From an uncultured Bacillaceae bacterium (GTDB lineage: Bacteria > Bacillota > Bacilli > Bacillales > Caldibacillaceae), in the NCBI GenBank assembly GCA_937934645.1, contig CALGYZ010000040.1, positions 1-16,432 on the forward strand: a stretch of DNA of 16,432 nt, read 5' to 3'. A program made the position numbers and the translations under genes. The notes under the pieces are model-generated. The model had not been told where the DNA came from. It searched no databases and saw only the letters and a list, made by a program, of their open reading frames with translations. Numbering within the stretch: the first letter of the stretch is position 1; each line of letters begins with the position of its first letter. Shown piece by piece: positions 6,541 to 12,874 of the stretch.

Positions 6541-7623
6541 CTCTGTTTTCATTTTTTCCAGTTCACAGATGATTTGCTTTTTGATTTCTTCCGTTTTTGT
6601 AAAATCCATTGCCTGAACATAATACCCTTCCAGTTGATCCCGCAGTTTTTTCGTATCAGATAAATATGCAATTCCTTTTTTCATCCAGAATGTATATTTT
6701 TCTGATTGGATTTCAATTTCTTTTCCATATTTTTTTAAGGAGTCTGCTGCAAGAAAATCGTCCAGATTTATGAGAATATCGTTTTCTTTCACCGGAAAAT
6801 ATTCATGCGGGGGTGTACTATCAAATATAGCGAAATCCGCCTCACGGACGATCACCATATCCAGGCTGTCCGGGTCAAAACCGCAATGGTAAATTTCCAT
6901 ATCATAACCTTTACTTTCAGCGGCCCGGGCGACTTTTTTCAAAATCGTCGATTTTCCGGTTCCGGGCTTACCTTTTATAAAATAACGGTATTTAACATGT
7001 TCCGTTATACTGTTAACAAAATCAACGTGACCATCAGGTGTTGCCGCCCCGGAAAATCTGTGTTTCACGTTCCCTTTTCCGCTTTTTGAATCAGCCGGCA
7101 AAAGCTTTTGAATGATTTTTTCTGTATATTGATTTAAGTTCTCAAAATCCATATGGCGATGATATACCTGCTCCAGCTCATGATGTTCTTCCAACGCTTC
7201 ATGGAATGAATCATAAGCCAGTTGAAAGCCTTGTTTAACCCTTTTTGTTAAAGAGATAATTTCATCTTTATGGATTAACAATGTTTTACGGTCCCAGGCA
7301 TTGCCTACATTAACATAGTCTTCTACAATCCCTGGATATTGCGGTTCAATAACATGGGGATTTGTTCCGTCGACAATGCCTGCATTTAATCGAGGAATGA
7401 TCACCGCATCCAGGGACTCAGCATCCGAGGAACAATGAACCCATTCAATAGCATATCCTTTATTTTTCCATTCCGTTCCGATGGATTTCATCAATGTTGA
7501 TTTTCCGGTTCCGGGACCGCCTTTTAAAATAAATAGTCTGTCCAAATTTTGGAAATTGGACTCAAAAAAATGAACGAAACCTTTGGCAGTATTTCCCCCG
7601 GCAAAATAACGGATTTCTTTCAA
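6523..7623 (-). CDS. Two-domain P-loop ATPase, internally duplicated (PRK06851-like)
   Basis: This 366-residue soluble protein carries two Walker A motifs, GGPGTGKST (35-43) and GKPGTGKST (218-226), each in a similar module. The modules share an aromatic/Gly start (RYFAGGNTAKGFVHF at 5-19; HRFSGAATPDGHVDF at 188-202), then a Walker A, then HCxxDxxSLDxVI (63-75; 246-258) and a DGTNPH/DSTPPH turn (85-90; 268-273). A helical linker with many His and Glu (about 115-180) joins them. It resembles the uncharacterised ATP-binding proteins catalogued as PRK06851 in Firmicutes; what it acts on is unknown. Both nucleotide sites look intact. TTG at 7623 is the start, with AGGAG 7 nt upstream. It is a single gene between convergent mscS and coaW. 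Confidence 0.75.
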   Translation of the reverse strand: MKEIRYFAGGNTAKGFVHFFESNFQNLDRLFILKGGPGTGKSTLMKSIGTEWKNKGYAIEWVHCSSDAESLDAVIIPRLNAGIVDGTNPHVIEPQYPGIVEDYVNVGNAWDRKTLLIHKDEIISLTKRVKQGFQLAYDSFHEALEEHHELEQVYHRHMDFENLNQYTEKIIQKLLPADSKSGKGNVKHRFSGAATPDGHVDFVNSITEHVKYRYFIKGKPGTGKSTILKKVARAAESKGYDMEIYHCGFDPDSLDMVIVREADFAIFDSTPPHEYFPVKENDILINLDDFLAADSLKKYGKEIEIQSEKYTFWMKKGIAYLSDTKKLRDQLEGYYVQAMDFTKTEEIKKQIICELEKMKTEKNRDN

Positions 7624-7740
7624 AATATCACTCCTAATTAAGCAACAATGAGAATATGAGGTGAACCGGCTATACAGAACCTATAATACAATATGTTCTA
7701 AAAAAACTTAGGTGATGGCCTGTTGGAGAAAAAATGTTTT

Positions 7741-8544
7741 TTATCCGGCGAGTATTGCACCGATAGCACCGCAATACGATCCATGTTCCGGAAAAATTAC
7801 TTCATAACTGTTCATTTCACAAAATTTTCCAATTAAATTTTTCAGTACACCGTTACCGTCTAAAGTACTTCCCGTAAAAACGAGTGTATCAACATGTTTT
7901 AATTCCGCAGCCAGTGAAGCCATCTGGAATATGGTTTCACCGATCATTTGACAGAGAGCTGCCAGACAGTCAGAGCGCGAATAATCATTAGATAAAATGG
8001 CTTTGCCGAAATTTGCTGCAGTTAATTCACTTGCAACAGGTGACCGGGTTTGTTCATAAATATCTTTTACAAGCATATCCACCTTTTTTCTGTTCCCTTT
8101 GTCTGCCATTTCAACAAGATGATAAAAGTTTTTTTCACCGCCTAGCAAATGACCAAGTCCGAGTAACGTTCCTCCACCGATTCCCGTACCGGTTATGCGT
8201 TCATATCTACCCTCATGAATATAAAAAATGGAAGTTCCGGTACCAATATTTGCTAAAATAAAACGTTCTCTCGTTTTGCGCATTTCTTTCTTAAGGAAAA
8301 AACGCACTCCCTCAGCTATGGACAAAAACTCATCAACCAGTATGACATCCGGTAATAAACTTTGGATTAGTCCGCTTTTACCTCCGGTTGCATATATTTT
8401 TGCTTCCGGAGCAGTCATCTTTAACCAGTTTGTTAATTGTTGCACTTCGTGCAAAGGATATTTCCAGTAATGGAAGCGGCCGTCTTCTTCATAAGCGATC
8501 TTAATCAAACTGCCGCCGGCATCTATGCCGATCCGCTTCATCAT
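7741..8544 (-). CDS. coaW: Type II pantothenate kinase CoaW
   Basis: The enzyme phosphorylates pantothenate, the first step of coenzyme A synthesis, in the cytoplasm. The 267-residue protein has the ASKHA-fold phosphate loop GIDAGGSLIK (6-15), a catalytic Glu candidate E72 in VDEF, GTGTS (101-105), GTGIGGGT (119-126), LTAANFGK and a C-terminal GAIGAIL. These match the Staphylococcus aureus CoaW pattern and length (267). Staphylococcal CoaW is known to be insensitive to CoA feedback; whether that holds here is inference. Two ATGs are adjacent; the first has GGAG 7 nt upstream. It is divergent from yneK. No clear terminator follows it. Confidence 0.9.
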   Translation of the reverse strand: MMKRIGIDAGGSLIKIAYEEDGRFHYWKYPLHEVQQLTNWLKMTAPEAKIYATGGKSGLIQSLLPDVILVDEFLSIAEGVRFFLKKEMRKTRERFILANIGTGTSIFYIHEGRYERITGTGIGGGTLLGLGHLLGGEKNFYHLVEMADKGNRKKVDMLVKDIYEQTRSPVASELTAANFGKAILSNDYSRSDCLAALCQMIGETIFQMASLAAELKHVDTLVFTGSTLDGNGVLKNLIGKFCEMNSYEVIFPEHGSYCGAIGAILAG

Positions 8545-8580
8545 ACCTCATCTCCGTTTCATTTGATTTATGCCGGGTAC

Positions 8581-8610
8581 TTGATATCAATAATACATAT
8601 TTGTTATAAT
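8581..8610 (+). promoter_or_regulatory. Sigma-A promoter of yneK
   Basis: TTGATA (8581-8586), an 18-bp spacer and a perfect TATAAT (8605-8610) with extended TGT. The start would fall near 8617, giving a leader of about 50 nt. Confidence 0.8.
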
Positions 8611-8667
8611 GTGAAAAATCTAAAAATTAATATAAATTAACCGATCAAATTCAGGGAGGGATCTTCG

Positions 8668-9099
8668 TTGCTGAAAGGATGGTTTTTATGGTTTATACTG
8701 GTATGGATTTTCCTGCTTCCGGTACTGTTTGGAATCGGCGGATTTTTTATGTTCCGTAAATTTCTAAAAGCATTGCCGAAAGAGGACGGAAAATCCGACT
8801 TGGATTGGGAAGTTTACTATGTTAACAAGACAAAACATTTATGGGATGATGAGCAACTTTCCCTTTTAAACGAACTAGTTTCACCTGTTCCTTCCCTGTT
8901 CAGGGATACAGCCCGTCAAAAAATTCAAAGCAAAATCGGTGAACTGGCACTGAAAGAAAATGCAAATGAGTTAACACTGGATCTGATCATCCGCGGTTAC
9001 ATAATGGCTACCCCGAAAAGAGATCATAAATTTTTAAGAAAGAAACTGAATGAATTAAATATTCAAGTACAACCTTATGAACACTTGTTCCAAAAATAA
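8668..9099 (+). CDS. yneK: Membrane-anchored DUF2621 protein YneK
   Basis: This 143-residue protein has one N-terminal membrane helix (about 5-29, WFLWFILVWIFLLPVLFGIG), then a basic turn and a soluble helical domain on the cytoplasmic side (inferred from positive residues after the helix). The segments FMFRKFLKALPKEDGKSDLD, HLWDDEQLSLLNELVSPVP and GYIMATPKRDHKFLRKKLNE match YneK of B. subtilis in pattern, and the gene neighbourhood (yneI, ccdA) is the same. The family's role is not established. The start is TTG at 8668, with AGGGAGG 8 nt upstream. In B. subtilis yneJ lies between yneI and yneK; it is not present here. Confidence 0.88.
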   Translation: MLKGWFLWFILVWIFLLPVLFGIGGFFMFRKFLKALPKEDGKSDLDWEVYYVNKTKHLWDDEQLSLLNELVSPVPSLFRDTARQKIQSKIGELALKENANELTLDLIIRGYIMATPKRDHKFLRKKLNELNIQVQPYEHLFQK

Positions 9100-9154
9100 T
9101 TTTTTGAAACTATCTTCTCAACGGAAAAACTGCGAAAAAAGCCCCAGACCCTGC

Positions 9155-9517
9155 TTAACTCTCGAGTGTTTTTTCAATGGCTTCAATAATCCGGGAGTCT
9201 TCAAAGGGTTTGACAATAAAGTCCCTGGCTCCCGCTTCGATTGCCTCCATGACCATTTTATGCTGTCCCAATGCCGAACACATAATAATTTTTGCATTCG
9301 GGTCTTCTTTTTTTATTTCCCTGACCGCCTGAATCCCGTCCATATCCGGCATCGTAATATCCATAAAAACAAGATCAGGTTTCAGTTTTTTATATAATTC
9401 CACTGCTTCTTTTCCTGTCTGACCTTCGCCGGCGACTTCATGTCCGGCTTTATTTATTGCCCGCTTTAATGTCATTCTTAGAAATTTTGCGTCATCGACG
9501 ATCAAAATCCTTCCCAT
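9155..9517 (-). CDS. yneI: CheY-like single-domain response regulator YneI
   Basis: This is a stand-alone 120-residue receiver domain with the full set of phosphorylation residues: acidic pair D8/D9, phospho-acceptor D53 in FMDITMPDMDG, S81 and K103 in VKPF. There is no output domain, so it should act by protein-protein contact. Its sequence is also very close to CheY, but its place directly after ccdA and beside yneK identifies it as the yneI gene of the B. subtilis cluster. A strong ribosome site (AGGAGGAG) precedes the ATG. It lies 59 bp after ccdA with no terminator between, so cotranscription is likely. The cognate kinase is not in the window. Confidence 0.85.
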   Translation of the reverse strand: MGRILIVDDAKFLRMTLKRAINKAGHEVAGEGQTGKEAVELYKKLKPDLVFMDITMPDMDGIQAVREIKKEDPNAKIIMCSALGQHKMVMEAIEAGARDFIVKPFEDSRIIEAIEKTLES

Positions 9518-9576
9518 TTTGACTCCTCCTGTCCCAAATAGTCACCCGGAAAAAATGATATGTCCATGACAATCAT

Positions 9577-10284
9577 TTAAAAGCCTTGGAAGCCTCCGGA
9601 GATTACGGTCAGCCAGCTGATTAATACGTTCATCCAGTCAAAAAACAGCATGATGCCAGCTGCAACCATGAACATACCGCCAATTTTCATCATGAGCATG
9701 CTATGTTTCTTAATCCATTGCAACCGGCCTACAAAAAAAGTCATGACTAAAAACGGTACGGAAAAACCGAGTACATAAGCCAGCATGTAAATAAAGCCGG
9801 ACTGCGGATTTGTTGCACTTAAGGCAATAACAGCCCCTAAAATCGGTCCCATGCACGGCGTCCATCCGCAAGCGAATGCAAGACCAATGAGAGCGGAGCC
9901 TAAAAGTCCGCCCGGACGGTTTTTAAATTCAAACCGACGTTCTTTCATTAAAAATTCCGGTTTGACGAGACCCAGAGTAACCAGGCCGAAAAATACGATA
10001 AAAACTGCACCGATTTGACGGATGAGATCCATATTTTGTACAAATAAAGCATATATGTAGGTTGTACTTAATCCCAATACAATAAATACAATGGAAAAAC
10101 CAATGAGAAAAAAGACGGTATGTAATAAGCTTCTTTTTTGTAGCAGCACATTTTCTTCTTTAATATCAGAAATGCTCATACCCGTAATGTAAGATAAAAA
10201 GGCCGGATACAAAGGCAGGCAGCAAGGCGAAATAAAGCTGAGCACACCGGCTCCGAAGGCCAAAAAAATATTCAGATCGGTCAA
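9577..10284 (-). CDS. ccdA: Cytochrome c biogenesis protein CcdA
   Basis: CcdA carries reducing power from cytoplasmic thioredoxin across the membrane for cytochrome c maturation and, in sporulating Bacillus, spore cortex formation. The 235-residue protein has six hydrophobic helices (about 6-34, 55-78, 88-107, 126-155, 160-185, 196-232). The exchangeable cysteine pair is C21 in SPCCLPLYPAF and C144 in GWTPCMGP; C22 and C139 are additional cysteines. The pattern and length match B. subtilis CcdA (235 residues). TTG at 10284 is the start, after a G-rich ribosome site (AGGGGGGT). It is first in a likely ccdA-yneI unit. The partner ccdC (yneJ) is not found nearby. Confidence 0.93.
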   Translation of the reverse strand: MTDLNIFLAFGAGVLSFISPCCLPLYPAFLSYITGMSISDIKEENVLLQKRSLLHTVFFLIGFSIVFIVLGLSTTYIYALFVQNMDLIRQIGAVFIVFFGLVTLGLVKPEFLMKERRFEFKNRPGGLLGSALIGLAFACGWTPCMGPILGAVIALSATNPQSGFIYMLAYVLGFSVPFLVMTFFVGRLQWIKKHSMLMMKIGGMFMVAAGIMLFFDWMNVLISWLTVISGGFQGF

Positions 10285-10329
10285 CAGGATACCCCCCTGG
10301 AAAATTCCCTCTCCCCAGGCTCTAATTTC

Positions 10330-10358
10330 ATTCTAACAAATTAATCCAAAAACAAACA
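10330..10358 (-). promoter_or_regulatory. Possible ccdA promoter
   Basis: TAGAAT (10335-10330) with extended TGT gives a good -10; the -35 (TGTTTG at 17 bp) is poor. The transcript leader would be about 40 nt. Confidence 0.45.
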
Positions 10359-10377
10359 GTTCTGAACTTCTCATCTG

Positions 10378-10392
10378 ATCCTGTCACAGGAT
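10378..10392. promoter_or_regulatory. 15-bp palindrome upstream of ccdA
   Basis: ATCCTGT-C-ACAGGAT is a perfect 7-1-7 palindrome about 20 bp upstream of the ccdA -35 region. It is placed like an activator site, but the binding protein is unknown. Confidence 0.35.
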
Positions 10393-10450
10393 ATCGTATT
10401 CAGTCTACCGGATTGAGGGTGGAATAAGAACAAATTTATCATAGTTAAAA

Positions 10451-10500
10451 TAAAAAAGACTATTTTTTATTGGCCGAAACCAATAAAAAACTAGTCTTTT
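10451..10500 (-). terminator. Long terminator after yneF
   Basis: A stem of 20 pairs (10454-10473 with 10480-10500) with one bulged base (10491) and loop CCGAAA is followed on the minus strand by an A/U-rich tract beginning UUUUUU. It separates yneF from ccdA. Confidence 0.9.
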
Positions 10501-10541
10501 GTGCGAAATTTATAAATGCTTTTATGATGTTGTCCGATCAA

Positions 10542-10760
10542 TTATTTTGATTGATAACGGTTAATGGCGTTCATCATTTGGTTAATTTTCTTTTGGCTGG
10601 GTTTCATTCCCATTTGCATTAACATCGCCCGGATCATTTGTTCATTAATCGGTGGATTTTTCTTCAAGTAATCCATCATATATTTACGTGCTGCAAAAAA
10701 TCCGATGGCAATACCTGCCAACAGTGCTACGAGTATTAGTAAATAACCCCACCAAACCAT
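10542..10760 (-). CDS. yneF: UPF0154 membrane protein YneF
   Basis: This 72-residue protein has one N-terminal membrane helix (about 4-23) followed by a strongly conserved soluble tail: ARKYMMDYLKKNPPINEQMI and GMKPSQKKINQMMNAI. Length and sequence pattern match YneF of B. subtilis (72 residues). The function is unknown. The ATG has AAGGAGG about 7 nt upstream. It has its own promoter and a strong terminator, although read-through from sirA is possible because no terminator is seen between them. Confidence 0.92.
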   Translation of the reverse strand: MVWWGYLLILVALLAGIAIGFFAARKYMMDYLKKNPPINEQMIRAMLMQMGMKPSQKKINQMMNAINRYQSK

Positions 10761-10781
10761 AGTGAATCCTCCTTCATGTTG

Positions 10782-10810
10782 TCTATAAAACAGTTTACAA
10801 GACGTTGCAA
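10782..10810 (-). promoter_or_regulatory. Sigma-A promoter of yneF
   Basis: TTGCAA (10810-10805), a 17-bp spacer and TATAGA (10787-10782). The start would be near 10775, just upstream of the ribosome site. Confidence 0.6.
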
Positions 10811-10844
10811 AATTTTACAATATAATATAAAAACTTTTACCCGT

Positions 10845-11342
10845 TTATTTCCTGCCGGCGATGTGACCGGATTGATTTGACAAATGTCCTGCTGTGACAG
10901 CTTTTTTTCCGGTTTTTACAGCTTTGATCGGTTTTACCCAGCCAAAACGGCCATTGTCCGTGTCAATGGCAAAGAAGTTGAAATCAGATTTTCTTAACGC
11001 TTCCATAAAAATCATATCAAGATCGATGCTTCCGGAAGCCTTGAGTATGCATTTCTTATTATGAATATGAAAGCTTGCTGATCCGGAATCGTTATCTACG
11101 TAGAAAATACTGTTTTTTACATTAACATCCTTTCTCTTTTGCAGCTGTTTTAACAACTGTTGTTGAATTTTTAAAACCGGAATGCCTTTTGTAATAAACT
11201 CGATTTGCTTTGACAAGGTTTGTAACAACCGGGGATTATCTGTTGTTTTATATTGTTTAAACAGATTGTAAAAAAAATATTCCCTGCGGTAATAAAACCG
11301 GGCAAAAGAATCATGAATTAAATAAAAGTCATATTTTCTCAT
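10845..11342 (-). CDS. sirA: Sporulation inhibitor of replication SirA
   Basis: SirA binds DnaA domain I and blocks new rounds of chromosome replication when a cell enters sporulation. The 165-residue protein is soluble. Recognisable parts are the start MRKYDFYLIHDSFARFYYRR, the segment LSKQIEFITKGIPVLKIQQQL, the strand SFHIHNKKCILKASGS and the end FFAIDTDNGRFGWVKPIK, all in the order seen in B. subtilis SirA (148 residues). The extra length is a basic C-terminal tail (about 143-165). I chose ATG at 11342, with GGAG 8 nt upstream and the family N-terminus; a longer in-frame ORF upstream overlaps the predicted leader hairpin. The promoter has Spo0A boxes and a long spacer. It holds the sirA (yneE) position between ynzC and yneF. 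Confidence 0.85.
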   Translation of the reverse strand: MRKYDFYLIHDSFARFYYRREYFFYNLFKQYKTTDNPRLLQTLSKQIEFITKGIPVLKIQQQLLKQLQKRKDVNVKNSIFYVDNDSGSASFHIHNKKCILKASGSIDLDMIFMEALRKSDFNFFAIDTDNGRFGWVKPIKAVKTGKKAVTAGHLSNQSGHIAGRK

Positions 11343-11349
11343 AATTTCC

Positions 11350-11411
11350 GCTCCATTTCCAGTAATCTTGCTCATCAAGATTGCTTGTACATATTGTAAG
11401 GGAAATGGAGC
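11350..11411. repeat. 11-bp inverted repeat spanning the sirA ribosome site and promoter spacer
   Basis: GCTCCATTTCC (11350-11360) and its perfect complement GGAAATGGAGC (11401-11411) are 40 bp apart. One arm is the sirA ribosome site; the other lies wholly between the -35 and -10 of the sirA promoter. Between them is a second hairpin, AATCTTG/CAAGATT (11364-11370 with 11376-11382), at the predicted 5' end of the sirA mRNA. Confidence 0.8.
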
Positions 11412-11425
11412 ATAAATTCTGTCAA
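11393..11425 (-). promoter_or_regulatory. sirA promoter, sigma-A with long spacer
   Basis: A perfect TTGACA (11425-11420) and TACAAT (11398-11393) are separated by 21 bp instead of 17. Long spacers of this kind are known from Spo0A-activated sigma-A promoters such as spoIIG and spoIIE. A Spo0A-like box ends 3 bp upstream of the -35. Confidence 0.7.
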
Positions 11426-11428
11426 TTT

Positions 11429-11438
11429 GTTGGACAAA
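11429..11438 (-). promoter_or_regulatory. Spo0A-like box, promoter-proximal
   Basis: TTTGTCCAAC on the minus strand differs from the Spo0A core TGTCGAA at one base. It abuts the sirA -35 element. Confidence 0.6.
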
Positions 11439-11449
11439 TAAGTTCTATA

Positions 11450-11459
11450 TTTGTCGAAC
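11450..11459 (+). promoter_or_regulatory. Spo0A box, perfect core
   Basis: TTTGTCGAAC contains an exact TGTCGAA core. It lies 25 bp upstream of the sirA -35, in the opposite orientation to the proximal box. Confidence 0.7.
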
Positions 11460-11490
11460 AGCTGAAAAAGTTTCTTCATTATTTTTATCC

Positions 11491-11500
11491 CATCGACAAA
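11491..11500 (-). promoter_or_regulatory. Spo0A-like box, distal
   Basis: TTTGTCGATG matches the core except its last base. It is the third such element upstream of sirA. Confidence 0.45.
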
Positions 11501-11543
11501 ACATCAGATCCAACATAAAACCGGAAAAACTTTACATTCCGGC

Positions 11544-11574
11544 GAAAAAGCCGGGAATCTTTCCCGGATTTTTT
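11544..11574. terminator. Terminator of the SOS operon
   Basis: CCGGGAA/TTCCCGG (11551-11557 with 11561-11567) with a 3-base loop is followed by CUUUUUC on the minus strand and AUUUUUU on the plus strand. It closes the yneA-yneB-ynzC unit and insulates sirA. A second small hairpin, CCGGAA/TTCCGG (11521-11542), lies beside it. Confidence 0.85.
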
Positions 11575-11593
11575 CCGTTGCAGGTCCTTTTAT

Positions 11594-11827
11594 TTAATGA
11601 AGTTTTTTTCGTTTTTTCTTTTCTTTTAATTTTACAGGTGTTACATCATTTCCATTCGGATCAATGACTGTTACATTTTCTATTGTATTTTTCATCATTT
11701 TGCGGAATGCCTGAAGATATTCTTTCCGCAGCTCAGATTGTTCTCTTGCTTCCTCTTCTGTCAATCCGTACTTTTTCTTTTTTTCCGCCAGTTCATTAAT
11801 TCTTGCAAGTTTTTCTTTAGGTAACAT
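11594..11827 (-). CDS. ynzC: UPF0291 family protein YnzC
   Basis: This 77-residue, highly charged, helical protein starts MLPKEKLARINELAEKKKKY and has the family segment GLTEEEAREQSELRKEYLQA, forming a helical hairpin, then a flexible basic tail (KLKEKKKRKKLH). Length and sequence pattern match B. subtilis YnzC, whose precise function is unknown. The ATG has AAGGAG about 7 nt upstream. It is the third gene of the SOS operon, 113 bp after yneB, and is followed by the operon terminator. Confidence 0.92.
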   Translation of the reverse strand: MLPKEKLARINELAEKKKKYGLTEEEAREQSELRKEYLQAFRKMMKNTIENVTVIDPNGNDVTPVKLKEKKKRKKLH

Positions 11828-11907
11828 AGCATGCTCCTTCTTACTTGAAAAATCTTTAATGGGAAACCGATTTTAATGTTACATAAAAATACAGAGGTTG
11901 GCAAGTG

Positions 11908-11926
11908 TTACCGGAGGTCCCGGTAA
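11908..11926 (-). other. Stem-loop in the yneB-ynzC intergenic mRNA
   Basis: TTACCGG/CCGGTAA is a perfect 7-bp stem with a 5-base loop, 14 bp past the yneB stop codon. No U-tract follows, so it is more likely a stabilising or processing element than a terminator. Confidence 0.4.
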
Positions 11927-11940
11927 ATAGCGCAACACAA

Positions 11941-12597
11941 TTATTCCTTATTTATGTTTAACCTTTTTTCATACTCTTTAAACCTCCGGTGGACAGTTGC
12001 CTTTGATACAGAATATCCGAAACCACGCAATGTTGCGGCAATATCGGCAAAAGTCAATCCTTTATTTCTGAGACGGACTATTTCTTCAATAGGAACGTCC
12101 TTCCGCTCCCTTCCTGCATTTAAGCCCCGGTTTTTTAAATTTTTCTCCGGACGGTATCCTTTTTTAACTGCCCTTTCCATTCCTCTTTTAATTTTAATAT
12201 TTTGCAGTTTTCTTTGATATTCTTCCACCAGACTGACAATTTTTAAAACCATGGAATCAGCCTCGGAAATTTGCAATTCTCCCTGATGGGATACCGTATA
12301 GATTTTTACGCCCATTTTTTTAAGAACATGCAAGAGGACGATTTTTGCATTGCCCCGGCCCAGTCTTGTTTCATCCTGGACTAATAAAACATCAATCTGT
12401 TCATCTTTGATCTTTTCCAACAGTTCTAAAAGGCCCGGACGTTCCAAATCGTATCCGCTTGCTTGTTCCCGGACGGTATGTTCAATTTGGAATCCCCACC
12501 GGCGCGACAGAACACGGAGTTCTTCCTCCTGACGTGCCAAAGAAGTTTCCTGCGTATCTTTATCCGTGCTGACACGGCAATAAATGACTGCTTTCAA
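11941..12597 (-). CDS. yneB: Serine recombinase-like SOS protein YneB
   Basis: This 218-residue protein belongs to the resolvase/invertase serine recombinases. The catalytic domain begins MKAVIYCRVSTDKD, with R8 and nucleophile S10; the motif QDETRLGRG (74-82) supplies the conserved D75, R78 and R81. After the long helix (about 115-143) comes a basic stretch and a C-terminal helix-turn-helix (TFADIAATLRGFGYSVSKAT, 182-201). It matches YneB of B. subtilis in order and length. Its target is unknown; no inverted-repeat substrate is visible nearby. I chose TTG at 12597, with AAGG 8 nt upstream and the family N-terminus; a GTG at 12612 sits only 3 nt from its ribosome site. It is second in the LexA-controlled operon. 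Confidence 0.88.
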   Translation of the reverse strand: MKAVIYCRVSTDKDTQETSLARQEEELRVLSRRWGFQIEHTVREQASGYDLERPGLLELLEKIKDEQIDVLLVQDETRLGRGNAKIVLLHVLKKMGVKIYTVSHQGELQISEADSMVLKIVSLVEEYQRKLQNIKIKRGMERAVKKGYRPEKNLKNRGLNAGRERKDVPIEEIVRLRNKGLTFADIAATLRGFGYSVSKATVHRRFKEYEKRLNINKE

Positions 12598-12650
12598 GGA
12601 TAACACCTTCACTTATTCCTGTAATCAATAAAAATGATACCATTTTTCAC

Positions 12651-12839
12651 TTACTCTTTATAATACTTGGAACCTGTTTCATATACTTCGTTCATAACGG
12701 TAATCTGTTCATTTTTGTCGGTCGATGTACTGTTTTGTGAAGTTAATATATGAACATAGATCAAACCGCAAATAAATGTAATGATGATCAGCAAAATGAC
12801 ATAGGAATTGTTTTTCAACCATTTTTGCAAAAGATACAT
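12651..12839 (-). CDS. yneA: Short YneA/SosA-like SOS cell-division inhibitor
   Basis: This 62-residue protein has a basic N-terminus (KWLKNN), one membrane helix (about 12-33) and a 29-residue tail that should face outside. It occupies the exact place of yneA: divergent from lexA, behind a LexA-controlled promoter and ahead of yneB. B. subtilis YneA is about 105 residues with a LysM domain; here nothing resembling LysM follows the helix, and no frameshifted remnant lies between its stop and yneB. The layout is closer to staphylococcal SosA (77 residues, no LysM). The function is inferred from position and topology, since sequence similarity is faint. The ATG is preceded by GGGTGAT. Confidence 0.7.
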   Translation of the reverse strand: MYLLQKWLKNNSYVILLIIITFICGLIYVHILTSQNSTSTDKNEQITVMNEVYETGSKYYKE

Positions 12840-12855
12840 CGTATCACCCCGAAAC

Positions 12856-12869
12856 CGAATATACGTTCG
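12856..12869. promoter_or_regulatory. LexA box 1 (over yneA transcription start)
   Basis: CGAAT-ATAC-GTTCG matches the Bacillus LexA palindrome CGAAC-N4-GTTCG except one base. It covers the predicted start of the yneA transcript. Confidence 0.88.
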
Positions 12870-12874
12870 TAATC

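Noticed and set aside
9100..9154. Terminator between convergent yneK and yneI
   Set aside because: Only weak AT-rich pairing and no stem with a U-tract could be found.
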